Below are positions 42,351 through 50,841 of a stretch of DNA of 64,000 nt, piece after piece. The stretch's first letter is position 1; each line of letters begins with the position of its first letter. The stretch is from assembly GCA_037190145.1 (NCBI GenBank), contig JBBCJU010000010.1, positions 124,001-188,000 on the forward strand. Reading direction: 5' to 3'. Source of the stretch: 55-13 sp037190145 (GTDB taxonomy: Bacteria; Armatimonadota; Fimbriimonadia; Fimbriimonadales; Fimbriimonadaceae). The translations under genes and the position numbers were made by a program. The notes under the pieces are model-generated. The model made no database searches, was not told where the DNA came from, and worked only from the letters and a program-made list of their open reading frames with translations.

Positions 42351-43849
42351 AACGGATTACCGCGATCTATCCTCCCCTTTTTGCCGCATTTCCGATTCTA
42401 TCGATCTTTGCCGCGAATCAGGCCCTGATCCCTCTTCGAGACTTATGGCGACCTTTGGGGTTTGCGGTGCTAGGAGCTTTGTTCCTGTGGGGAGTTCTTT
42501 CGCTGATTCTACGGAGCGCAGAACGGGGAGCCGTTGCAACGAGCGTTTTAGCACTGGGGTTCCTTGGGCTAGATTGGGTGGCATCTCTATTGCCGATGGC
42601 GAAAGAAGTTTCGGCTACCTGGTTTGTGAGCGGTTTTTTTGTGATCGTAGCCGCTGCATTGATGGCATGGAAGTGGAAGTGGCATAGGCCACTAAGCTTT
42701 TTCTCCATTGTTCTGGTGGCTTTACCCATATTTCAGATCGTTTCGACTCAAATGTCAAATGCCACCAAGAAGCCCCTGCAGATTAAAAGTGGTGGCAGGA
42801 CGACGGAGCTTCCCGACATTGTCTACGTCATTCTGGACGGCTATGGCCGTACAGATGTCTTTGAGAGAGAATACGGCTTTTCAGATCAATCGTTTATCGA
42901 GGACTTGGAGGCGAGGGGCTTCTATGTGGCAAAGCAAGCGCACTCGAATTACTCCCAGACAGAGCTGTCAATTTCATCTTCTTTGAATGTGGATTACATT
43001 CAAAATCTGAAAGGGATATTGCCGGTTAGAGAGGGAATGAGGCCGAACTTTTCCTCATTGCTTGAAGGCAACGCCGTTATGGCACGGCTGAAATCTGCGG
43101 GATATGTCACTTCGGCAATCACCACAGGTTTTCCATCACTGCAATTTCAGCAAGTGGATCGAAAAGAGGTTGCTCAGGTTGGGGTCAACTTGCTTGAATC
43201 AAATCTCATTCAAAGAATTCCTCTGCTAAAGACCTCCCGAATCGTATCCACGATGTTTGAGGAGCGTCGAGAAATGCTTCGCAAAGCATTTGATCAACTA
43301 GCGACGCTCTCGGACCAGGGAGTCAAGCCGCAGTTTACGATGGTGCATATCTTGGCCCCGCACCCCCCGTTTAGCTTTGGTCCAAATGGAGAAGCAATGC
43401 CCAAAAAGGGACCCTATGGTTATTGGGACGGGAGCGATTATGTGGAAATGGTCTCGACGAAAGATGACTATAAAAAGGGATATGCGGGTCAGGCCGTGTA
43501 TGTTGGCAAGAGGCTGATAGCAGCCATTGATCAAATCCTAGCTCGTCCGGGACCACGCCCTATTCTTATTCTGCAAGGGGATCACGGGCCCAAAATGGGG
43601 CTGGACCAGTCGCACTTCGAAAAGACGGATATCCAGGAATGCTTTCCCATTCTTAATGCTCTGTTGGTTCCAGATGAGGTGAAGACGGAGCTTTATCCGG
43701 ATATCACGCCGGTCAATACCTTCCGCACGGTTTTTCGGGTTTTGCTAGGAGATGAACTTTCGAATCTTGCGGATAGAAGTTGGTATTCGCCGTATGGGCG
43801 ACCGCTTGAGTTTACTGAGGTCACAAATAGCTTTGATAAGAGAGACTAA
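42347..43849 (+). CDS. Membrane-anchored sulfatase/phosphotransferase-like protein
   Basis: 500 residues from a TTG overlapping the preceding TGA. Four to five transmembrane segments fill the first 130 residues. A periplasmic alkaline-phosphatase-superfamily domain follows: PDIVYVILDGYGRTDVF (metal-binding Asp), FYVAKQAHSNYSQTELSISSSLN (likely the nucleophile Thr/Ser), HILAPHPPFSF and ILQGDHGPKMG. This matches LTA-synthase/EptA-like sulfatase-fold enzymes that move phospho-groups onto envelope glycans or lipids. With the two upstream genes it forms a surface-modification module. Confidence 0.75.
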   Translation: MKRITAIYPPLFAAFPILSIFAANQALIPLRDLWRPLGFAVLGALFLWGVLSLILRSAERGAVATSVLALGFLGLDWVASLLPMAKEVSATWFVSGFFVIVAAALMAWKWKWHRPLSFFSIVLVALPIFQIVSTQMSNATKKPLQIKSGGRTTELPDIVYVILDGYGRTDVFEREYGFSDQSFIEDLEARGFYVAKQAHSNYSQTELSISSSLNVDYIQNLKGILPVREGMRPNFSSLLEGNAVMARLKSAGYVTSAITTGFPSLQFQQVDRKEVAQVGVNLLESNLIQRIPLLKTSRIVSTMFEERREMLRKAFDQLATLSDQGVKPQFTMVHILAPHPPFSFGPNGEAMPKKGPYGYWDGSDYVEMVSTKDDYKKGYAGQAVYVGKRLIAAIDQILARPGPRPILILQGDHGPKMGLDQSHFEKTDIQECFPILNALLVPDEVKTELYPDITPVNTFRTVFRVLLGDELSNLADRSWYSPYGRPLEFTEVTNSFDKRD

Positions 43850-43893
43850 GAGACCAGAGCGTTGGAGTTTCACGACAGTCATCAAATTTGAGG

Positions 43894-43925
43894 AGCCGTA
43901 AGCAGAACGTTTGCGGCTTGTTTGG
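43894..43925 (+). terminator. Terminator after the sulfatase-like gene
   Basis: AGCCGTAA (43894-43901) pairs with TTTGCGGCT (43910-43918) with one G-T pair, then TGTTTGG. Moderate strength. Confidence 0.55.
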
Positions 43926-43985
43926 ATATGATTGAACGTGCCTGAAGCTAGTGATTGTCGGCCTAGGCGAAAGTGAGAGACCAAG

Positions 43986-44933
43986 GTGAAGACTAGACAC
44001 TTAGTGCTGTTATTGCTCTTTTTGTCCGGCGTCTCCCTCTACATCGGCAATATCCAAATCACTTGGGATGATCTCATCACCTGGAACCAGGAGAAGATGG
44101 ATGTTCTGCTTTTGACACGGCTTCCTCGCTTGCTGAGCGTCATTTTAACAGGGGCCGCGATGAGCGTGTGTGGGCTGATCATGCAGCAGATCAGCCAGAA
44201 TCGACTCGTTTCTCCGACTACGGGAGCCTCAGTTGACTCCGCAAGCCTAGGGCTGTTAGTTGCCACGATCTACTTCTCCTCAATGGGATATATGGGGTCG
44301 CTTGTTGTGACCGCAGTATTTGCTTTGGCCGGCACCTTTACTTTCATTCTCATCTTGAGAAAGGTGCAAATCAGAAATATGGTTCTCGCCCCGCTGATTG
44401 GCCTCATGCTGGGGGGTGTTATTCAAGCCATGGCCACTTTTCTGGCCTATCGATTTGATATGGTTCAGAGCCTGAATGCATGGATGATTGGGAGCTTTAC
44501 CTGGATTACGAAAGGTCGGTATGAGCTTCTTTATATTTGCGTTCCTCTAGTCATTATTGCCTTCGTTTACGCCAACCGATTTACGATTGCGGGAATGGGG
44601 GAAGATATGTCCACGAATCTTGGTGTGAGCTACGCCAGGATCATGAACCTAGGTTTGGCGATTGTATCTTTAGTGACAGCAAGCGTCATCGTGATTGTTG
44701 GTGCTATCCCCTTCTTGGATCTAGTTATTCCTAACCTGGTTTCTCTATACAAAGGAGACCATCTGAAACGCACTCTATGGGGTACGGCTCTCTTTGGCGC
44801 TGTATTTCTTCTGGTCTGCGACATTTTTAGTCGGCTGGTTATCTATCCGTATGAAATCCCAATTAGCCTAACCGTTGGCTCCATTGGGTGTTTTGTGTTT
44901 CTGACGCTTCTGATGAAGAAGGGCGCGGTATGA
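43986..44933 (+). CDS. Siderophore-type ABC transporter permease (FecCD family)
   Basis: 315 residues from a GTG. LLLTRLPRLLSVILTGAAMSVCGLIMQQISQNRLVSPTTGASVDSASLG is the FecCD signature; nine to ten transmembrane segments follow. It forms half of an inner-membrane channel for ferric-siderophore or heme import, most like YclN/FatD/VctD proteins. Its stop codon overlaps the next permease ATG. It is the first gene of a four-gene importer set (43986-47689). Confidence 0.9.
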   Translation: MKTRHLVLLLLFLSGVSLYIGNIQITWDDLITWNQEKMDVLLLTRLPRLLSVILTGAAMSVCGLIMQQISQNRLVSPTTGASVDSASLGLLVATIYFSSMGYMGSLVVTAVFALAGTFTFILILRKVQIRNMVLAPLIGLMLGGVIQAMATFLAYRFDMVQSLNAWMIGSFTWITKGRYELLYICVPLVIIAFVYANRFTIAGMGEDMSTNLGVSYARIMNLGLAIVSLVTASVIVIVGAIPFLDLVIPNLVSLYKGDHLKRTLWGTALFGAVFLLVCDIFSRLVIYPYEIPISLTVGSIGCFVFLTLLMKKGAV

Positions 44934-45880
44934 AGCATCGACGGATAATCGCGGTTTTAAGTGTTTTGCTATTAGCGGTTATGTTGGCCTTTATTCTTCC
45001 TGGATTAACAGTGGAGAACTATCAATACTTCCTTTCTCAGAGACTCCCTAAAGTTGTCGCGATTATCCTGACGGGAAGCGCCATCGCCTTTTCTTCGGTC
45101 TTATTTCAAACTATAACTTCAAACCGAATCTTGACCCCAGCAGCGCTTGGGCTAGATGCCCTATATCTACTTATTCAAACCGTAATTGTCTTCACTTTGG
45201 GGTCGGTGAGCCTTCTTGTGACAGACAAGAATCTCAACTTTGTTTTGACCACTGTAGTCATGGTGGCTCTGTCCATGATTCTGTTTCGAATTATGTTGAA
45301 TAGAGAGAACACAAATCTCATTCAGCTTGTATTAGTGGGAATGATTTGTGGGCAATTGTTCCGAAGCTTTACATCGTTTCTGATTATGGTAATTAACCCA
45401 AACGAGTTTGTAGCTATTCAGAACAAGATGTTTGCAAGTTTCAATAGTGTGAATTCGGGCATTTTGATGATTGCTGGGTGCATTTTGTTTTTTGCAGTGA
45501 TTGCCCTGCGTCGAGATTTACCGGTCTACGATGTATTGGCTTTAGGTCGTGATCATGCTATTGGTTTAGGTATTGGTTATGATCGAATTGTTAGCCGATC
45601 ATTGATCTTGATTTCTATTCTTGTGTCAGTAGCCACAGCACTTGTAGGACCGGTTACATTTCTAGGATTGCTTGTGGCAAATCTTGCACGGCAATTGGCG
45701 GATACATACAAGCATTCAGTGGTTTTTATGATCTCTATTTTGATGAGCGCCTTGTTCTTGCTTGGAGGGCAACTCTTTGTTGAGAGAGTGTTGAATTTTG
45801 AAACAACGGTGAGTGTTATGATTAACTTAGTGGGTGGAGTTTATTTCATTGTCTTGCTCATTAAGGAGAGCAAACTGTGA
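44930..45880 (+). CDS. Siderophore-type ABC transporter permease, second subunit
   Basis: 316 residues from an ATG overlapping the upstream TGA (ATGA). LPKVVAIILTGSAIAFSSVLFQTITSNRILTPAALGLDALY is the FecCD pattern, with RDHAIGLGIGYDRIVSRSLILI as the cytoplasmic coupling region. It pairs with the preceding permease, like YclO with YclN. The end overlaps the ATPase gene. Confidence 0.9.
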   Translation: MKHRRIIAVLSVLLLAVMLAFILPGLTVENYQYFLSQRLPKVVAIILTGSAIAFSSVLFQTITSNRILTPAALGLDALYLLIQTVIVFTLGSVSLLVTDKNLNFVLTTVVMVALSMILFRIMLNRENTNLIQLVLVGMICGQLFRSFTSFLIMVINPNEFVAIQNKMFASFNSVNSGILMIAGCILFFAVIALRRDLPVYDVLALGRDHAIGLGIGYDRIVSRSLILISILVSVATALVGPVTFLGLLVANLARQLADTYKHSVVFMISILMSALFLLGGQLFVERVLNFETTVSVMINLVGGVYFIVLLIKESKL

Positions 45881-46632
45881 TTGAGGGAAGGGACCTTGTA
45901 AAGAGATATGGCGACACGGTTGTTCTAGATAATGTGTCGTTGCAAGTTGAGAAGGGGAAAATAACCTCCATTATCGGGCCAAACGGTGCGGGGAAATCGA
46001 CCTTGCTTGGAGTCATCAGCCGGCTCGTAAAGCCGGATTCAGGAACGGTTTTGGTCGAAGGAAAGGAGATTGGTGAGTGGCCTCAAAATGACCTCGCAAA
46101 AAGGATTTCCATTCTAAAGCAGTCAAATCATCTGAACATTCGGATGACGATACGAGAGCTTGTAAGCTTTGGACGGTTCCCCTATTCTCAGGGACGATTG
46201 AGCGAGCAAGATTGGGCTCATGTCGATAAGGCTATCTCTTACTTAGGCTTATCCGAGATTCAGTCCAAGCATCTGGACCAGTTAAGTGGTGGGCAACGCC
46301 AACGTGCCTTCATTGCTATGGTAGTAGCTCAGGATACTGATTTCATCCTGCTTGACGAGCCACTAAACAGCCTTGATATGAAACACTCTGCCGAGATGAT
46401 GAAGACATTGCAGAACTTGGCGCATGAACTCGGCAAGGGAGTTGTTTTGGTTCTACACGATATTAACTTTGCTTCCGCTTACTCGGATGTTATCGTTGCT
46501 CTCAAACATGGGAAGTTAGTAAAACAGGGAAGCGTGGCGGAGCTGATTCGTGAAGATGTTATTGAAGCGATCTTTGATATGAAGATGAGCATCCACGAGA
46601 TTGATGGACGCAAGATATGCGTTTATTTCTAA
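45877..46632 (+). CDS. Siderophore-type ABC transporter ATPase
   Basis: 251 residues from a GTG. Walker A GPNGAGKST (about 36-44), ABC signature LSGGQRQRAFIAM, Walker B DFILLDEP, and the switch histidine in VVLVLHDINFASAY. It powers ferric-siderophore import with the two permeases. Overlap of 4 bp with the upstream gene implies coupled translation. Confidence 0.93.
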   Translation: MIEGRDLVKRYGDTVVLDNVSLQVEKGKITSIIGPNGAGKSTLLGVISRLVKPDSGTVLVEGKEIGEWPQNDLAKRISILKQSNHLNIRMTIRELVSFGRFPYSQGRLSEQDWAHVDKAISYLGLSEIQSKHLDQLSGGQRQRAFIAMVVAQDTDFILLDEPLNSLDMKHSAEMMKTLQNLAHELGKGVVLVLHDINFASAYSDVIVALKHGKLVKQGSVAELIREDVIEAIFDMKMSIHEIDGRKICVYF

Positions 46633-46738
46633 CAACATCTATGCCGCAATTCTGATTGTTCTGGGCATGGCCTGAGGAACTTTGTGGACAGCGGTCTTTT
46701 TGAGGCTTGGCCAGAGAAATAATCTTTATCCACAAGAG

Positions 46739-47689
46739 ATGAAGAAATCCAGCTTATTAAATGTATTCGCCCTCCTTGCCCTTCTTAGTATTGGGTGCGG
46801 GAGTGAGCAGAAGCCCCAGGCGGAATCGCAAACTTTGACGGTAAAGGATGCCAAGCACGGGGATCAAGAGGTTCCGCTAAATCCGCAGAAGATTGTTGCC
46901 TTCGACTATGGAGCCCTCGATACAATTCTTGCGCTTGAATCTGAAGACAAGGTTTTGGGATTGCCTAAATCCAATCTTCCTGCCGTCCTCAGCCGATTAG
47001 ATACCGAGAAGTTTTCCAATGTTGGCAATCTCTTTGAACCCAACTTTGAGCTGATTTACACATTGAAGCCGGACCTGATCATTGTTTCTGGACGAGCTGC
47101 TGCGAAGATCTCTGAACTGCGCAAGATTGCTCCAACCATTTCACTTGAGATCAAGAACGATGGCTACTATGAGTCTTTCAAGGCGAACACGGAGCTGCTC
47201 GGTCAGATTCTCAATAAGGAAGAGTTGGCCAAGCAGAAGCTTGCAGAAGTTGATGCCAAAGTGAAGTCACTTTCGGAAAAGAATCGTGAACGGAAAGAAA
47301 ATGCTCTGATCGCTCTTTACACTTCGGGAAAGGTTTCCGTTTATGGCCCCCAGTCACGCTTTGGAATCCTTCACCAAGAGTTTGGTATCCAAACAGCTGA
47401 TCCAAACATTGTTGATTCAAACAGCGGTCAACTCGTTAACTTTGAATTCTTCAAGAAGGTGGACCCAGACTACATCTTCGTCATCGATCGAGCAAAAATA
47501 TTGGGCGAAGAAACGCTTGCCCCCTCCTTCTTTGACAACGAAATTATGAAGTCGACAAAGGCTTACAAGAATCAAGGCCTAATCTATTTGGATACTGAGA
47601 GTTGGTACACCGTAACGGGTGGACTGCAGAGTATGTCCAAAATGGTTGATGACATTGACCGTGCCATGAGTAAGTCAGTCGGAAACTGA
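46739..47689 (+). CDS. Siderophore-binding lipoprotein of the ABC importer
   Basis: 316 residues from the ATG at 46739. Lipobox LLSIGCG puts the lipidated Cys at residue 20. PLNPQKIVAFDYGALDTILALE, LEPNF-type FEPNFELIYTLKPDLIIVSGR and WYTVTGGLQSMSKMVDDI match the periplasmic-binding-protein 2 fold (FecB/YclQ-like). It captures a ferric siderophore, probably a catecholate such as petrobactin by similarity to YclQ. A 106-bp gap follows the ATPase gene, without a terminator. Confidence 0.88.
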   Translation: MKKSSLLNVFALLALLSIGCGSEQKPQAESQTLTVKDAKHGDQEVPLNPQKIVAFDYGALDTILALESEDKVLGLPKSNLPAVLSRLDTEKFSNVGNLFEPNFELIYTLKPDLIIVSGRAAAKISELRKIAPTISLEIKNDGYYESFKANTELLGQILNKEELAKQKLAEVDAKVKSLSEKNRERKENALIALYTSGKVSVYGPQSRFGILHQEFGIQTADPNIVDSNSGQLVNFEFFKKVDPDYIFVIDRAKILGEETLAPSFFDNEIMKSTKAYKNQGLIYLDTESWYTVTGGLQSMSKMVDDIDRAMSKSVGN

Positions 47690-47692
47690 CAA

Positions 47693-47728
47693 AAAGCGAC
47701 GCGGAAAGTTAACTCTCCGCGTCGCTTT
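47693..47728. terminator. Bidirectional terminator between the binding protein and YncE-like genes
   Basis: AAAGCGACGCGGA (47693-47705) pairs perfectly with 47716-47728 around a ten-base loop. On the minus strand TTTTT follows; on the plus strand a shorter T stretch closes the stem. Confidence 0.9.
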
Positions 47729-47736
47729 GGTTAGCC

Positions 47737-48786
47737 TTACTTAGGCTGGATGATCGTGATGATGTCACCGTTAGGGTCATCAACTGGGGCTTGAGGGGCT
47801 GTTCCCTCGGCCGCTCTTCTCTGCGCTGCGGCTTTGTTGGTTACAAAGACCACTCCGCTCTTCTGATCAATCGCAATCGTCTGCGGGTAAGTACCAGTCT
47901 TAAGGCTGGAGATCACCTGGTAAGTTTTGCCATCGATGATGGAGGTTGTTCCAGCGGTTCGGTTAGCTACATAGATGAGATTCTTGCTGGCATTGAAGTT
48001 CAAGCTCAATGCACCTGCTCCAGTTGGGATCGTTTGGAGCAACTTTCCGGCTTCGTTCAAAACGGTAAGGTCGCCGCTTCCCTGATTCACTACGAGAAGT
48101 CGCTTTCCTTTGGAGTCGTGAAGAATATTGATGGGGGCCTTACCGCCTGATGGCAGAGTAGCCGAAACCTTGCTTGCCTTCAAATCATATACGGTTACGG
48201 TGTCTGTACCCATGTTGGTGATGTATAGGAGCTGCTTTTCCTTGTTCAAGGACAGTCCTGTTACACCTTCTCCAACGCCTTCAATGAGGTGGCTGAATTT
48301 GTTCGTGGCTCCATCGATCACCCAAACGTCGGTCATGTTTGAGACATAAACTTTGTTTGTGCCTTCGTCCACGATCACTTCTCGGGTGTGAGATTTATCC
48401 TTCCCGTTTGTGATGGTCGCGATCACTTTGTTCGTTTTCAGGTCAATAGCACTGACCGAGTTGTTTCGGGTGTTGGATGAGTAAAGGGTCTGGGTTTTGT
48501 CATTGAGTCCCAATCCGTAGGCAGGAGCTTCCGAGACATCAATGGTGCCCGTTACATCCAGTGTCTTTGGATCCAGCTTGAAAATTTTTGCCTTCTCATC
48601 TGAGCCGCGTCTTCCAACTCCGGCAACATAGAGCGAATTGCTCTTCTCACTGAAAACGATCTGGTAAAGACCATTTGCTACCTTTGCCTTCTTGCCCAAG
48701 TTTTGAGCAAAGCTGTTGCCGGCAAAACCTAGCAGTGTGATGGTAAGCGTTGCGGCTATCCCTTTAATTAAAATTTCATTTTTCAA
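47737..48786 (-). CDS. Secreted YncE-like beta-propeller protein (TTG start)
   Basis: 349 residues. I place the start at a TTG (48786) because GGAGG (48796-48800) lies nine bases upstream and a clean signal peptide follows (MKNEILIKGIAATLTI...GNSFAQ); longer in-frame starts lack both. Repeats such as NTRNNSVSAIDLKTNKVIATI, NMGTDTVTVYDLKASKVSATLPSGG and NRTAGTTSIIDGKTYQVISSL are YVTN/YncE propeller blades. YncE in E. coli is periplasmic and iron-regulated, so its place beside a siderophore importer is suggestive. It is exported; its binding partner is unknown. Confidence 0.8.
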   Translation of the reverse strand: MKNEILIKGIAATLTITLLGFAGNSFAQNLGKKAKVANGLYQIVFSEKSNSLYVAGVGRRGSDEKAKIFKLDPKTLDVTGTIDVSEAPAYGLGLNDKTQTLYSSNTRNNSVSAIDLKTNKVIATITNGKDKSHTREVIVDEGTNKVYVSNMTDVWVIDGATNKFSHLIEGVGEGVTGLSLNKEKQLLYITNMGTDTVTVYDLKASKVSATLPSGGKAPINILHDSKGKRLLVVNQGSGDLTVLNEAGKLLQTIPTGAGALSLNFNASKNLIYVANRTAGTTSIIDGKTYQVISSLKTGTYPQTIAIDQKSGVVFVTNKAAAQRRAAEGTAPQAPVDDPNGDIITIIQPK

Positions 48787-49089
48787 TGACCTATTCCTCC
48801 GTAATGATTGCCCTAGTATCGTACTGGGTGACGATATGCGGTTCTCAACGTCTAGCTCTAGATACATCGAATATAAACAATGATCGATATTTAGGGCCGG
48901 ATTTGGCGGGGCAATAATTCCTGCTGACTTCGATTTCTGCCAGTCAAAAAATATCATGGTTAGCCCATTTTTCTAGAGAATGGAGGAAAGAGCCAGACTA
49001 ACGTTTGTTGGTGTTTTTTGACTGTAATGAGGGGGCCTTCTGGATATCAAAATTGTGAGTCAGGTTTAATCTGTACGGAAATATCCAGT

Positions 49090-49905
49090 ATGGTTAAACG
49101 CGCCTTTACACTTATCGAATTATTGGTTGTTATTGCAATTATTGCTATCCTCGCGGCGATTCTTTTCCCTGTCTTCGCACAAGCCAAAGAAGCGGCTAAG
49201 AAAACTCAGTGTCTAAGCAATCTTAAGCAGATTGGGCTTGGAGCCATGATGTATAGCCAAGACTATGATGATCATACGATCCCTCAGTACTTGCCCGTAC
49301 CTGTAGGACAAGAGCTGTATTATCCTAACGAAGATATCGCTTGGTTTGGCCGAAGACAGCAAGGCAATGCGAATCAACCCATCACGATTCGAGATGGTCT
49401 GCTTCAGCCGTACATGAAGAACAACCAGATCATCGTTTGTCCATCCTATACGCTCACCTCAGCGGCAGATCTTGGATACGCGATGAACATCTACGACGTG
49501 AATGACCGATCCACGGCGACGACCCAGTCTGGAACTTATACCTATTGGGTTGGCATCAACAGCGGACAGTTTGAAGCTGTTGCAGAGACGATCCTCATCG
49601 CTGACGGAGTTGGCAACTTTATTGGCGGACCAGCATTTGGAGCCAAGCGCATGCATGCTCGCCACACTGACCAAGCCAACATTATCTGGTTGGATGGGCA
49701 TGTAAAATCAAGAAAGGTTGTTTATCCTACTGGCTCAGACCAATCAAAGAAGCTCGGGACGGTTGTGGATGCCGCCAACCCGGTGGATGGATGTACGACG
49801 GTGCAGTCGGCAACTCCTCCCTTTGCATTTAACTCATCTGGTGGAGCCACCACTTCGGCGGGTCGATGCAAGTCGGACTACCTATTCCTTAGAACAAAGT
49901 CTTGA
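49090..49905 (+). CDS. Pseudopilin-like protein with prepilin N-terminus and H-x9-DG motif
   Basis: 271 residues from the ATG at 49090 (MVKRAFTLIELLVVIAIIAILAAILFPVF), a class III prepilin signal with Phe-Thr-Leu-Ile-Glu after the cleavage site. CLSNLKQIGLGAMMYSQDYDD and HARHTDQANIIWLDGHV (the H-x9-DG motif) are features of the large prepilin-like families abundant in Armatimonadota and Planctomycetes. It is probably processed by a prepilin peptidase and anchored as a type II secretion-like or surface protein. The stop codon overlaps the start of the esterase gene (TTGA). The 300-bp gap before it holds no other gene. Confidence 0.85.
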   Translation: MVKRAFTLIELLVVIAIIAILAAILFPVFAQAKEAAKKTQCLSNLKQIGLGAMMYSQDYDDHTIPQYLPVPVGQELYYPNEDIAWFGRRQQGNANQPITIRDGLLQPYMKNNQIIVCPSYTLTSAADLGYAMNIYDVNDRSTATTQSGTYTYWVGINSGQFEAVAETILIADGVGNFIGGPAFGAKRMHARHTDQANIIWLDGHVKSRKVVYPTGSDQSKKLGTVVDAANPVDGCTTVQSATPPFAFNSSGGATTSAGRCKSDYLFLRTKS

Positions 49906-50759
49906 TTTTCAGCCTACTTCTAGCCATGAGCTCTTCTGACATCCAGCAGCAAGAGCCATTTGCTCTAAACGGTGCGGTGACCTTTGAGATTGTCTCAAAG
50001 GTCAATCAAAAGCCCTATAAGATCCATGTCTCTGCTCCAAAGGAGAAAGCTCCTAAGGAAGGATGGCCGGTGGTGTATTCCAGCGATGGAAACGCGATGT
50101 TTCCGCAAATTGCATCCACGGCAAATCTGCTAAGAATGACGGATCGAGTTGTCTTGGTAGGGATTGGGTATCCAGGCGACGCAGCTATCAACACAGCGCG
50201 GAGATATGTGGATCTAACGCCAAAGACATCGCCCGAAGTGCTAGCCCGTACAGGCCGAAGTTCGTCCGCGATTGAAACCGGTGGGAATGATGAGTTCTTA
50301 AAGTTCATAGAAACCGAACTCAAGCCAAAGATCGAGAAGCAATGGTCGATAGACCGATCTCAGCAAAGTCTTTTTGGGCATTCGTTGGGAGGGCTCTTGG
50401 TTCTTCACGCTTTGTTCAAAAATCCAGGCGCGTTCAAAAACTATCTAGCGGCTGCTCCTTCTCTATGGTGGAATGAAAACTCAATCTTGCAGGAATTGAA
50501 AGACTTTAAGTCCAGTTCGAATTGGGGCAAATCCCCTTTCCGGCTGATGGTCTTCAGTAATTCAGATCGTGCAAGACAACCCGCTTCCTTACCTGTCCAG
50601 GAAGATCCTTTGTCTGAACTCCTACTGATTCTTCAGTCGGACACAAACGCACAGGTTCAGCATCGACACTATGATAATGAGGGTCACATGACCATGGTGG
50701 CTCCCTCGATCGTAGCAGCTCTCCGCTTCGCTATCGGCGATTCTGAACGGAGGCGCTAA
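49902..50759 (+). CDS. Alpha/beta-hydrolase, IroE-like esterase
   Basis: 285 residues from a TTG that overlaps the previous stop; an ATG at 49926 is possible. The nucleophile elbow is GHSLGG with Ser161; the catalytic His is likely in HYDNEGHMTM. Family pattern (FEIVSKVNQKPYKIHVSAPKE, VVYSSDGNAMFPQI, NDEFLKFIETELKPKIEKQW) is esterase D/IroE/BesA-like. Such enzymes split siderophore esters after iron uptake, which fits the importer a few genes upstream. It may instead act on other esters. A hydrophobic N-terminus could be a short export signal. Confidence 0.72.
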   Translation: MIFSLLLAMSSSDIQQQEPFALNGAVTFEIVSKVNQKPYKIHVSAPKEKAPKEGWPVVYSSDGNAMFPQIASTANLLRMTDRVVLVGIGYPGDAAINTARRYVDLTPKTSPEVLARTGRSSSAIETGGNDEFLKFIETELKPKIEKQWSIDRSQQSLFGHSLGGLLVLHALFKNPGAFKNYLAAAPSLWWNENSILQELKDFKSSSNWGKSPFRLMVFSNSDRARQPASLPVQEDPLSELLLILQSDTNAQVQHRHYDNEGHMTMVAPSIVAALRFAIGDSERRR

Positions 50760-50772
50760 ACCCACCTTGTAT

Positions 50773-50807
50773 GAGCGCGGCAGGTTGTATAACCAGCCGC
50801 GCTCTTT
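50773..50807 (+). terminator. Terminator after the esterase gene
   Basis: GAGCGCGGC (50773-50781) pairs with GCCGCGCTC (50796-50804); inside, GGTT pairs with AACC after an A-A mismatch. TTT follows. It lies between convergent genes and may serve both. Confidence 0.85.
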
Positions 50808-50841
50808 AGCAAAGAAGCAAGGTTTCTTAGGCTTGCAAGTC

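Noticed and set aside
43850..43985. Fur box before the siderophore importer
   Set aside because: No GATAATGATAATCATTATC-like sequence was found in this gap or before the YncE-like gene.
49018..49089. Longer N-terminus for the pseudopilin-like protein
   Set aside because: The extra 24 residues precede a standard prepilin leader (MVKRAFTLIE), so the ATG at 49090 is the better start.
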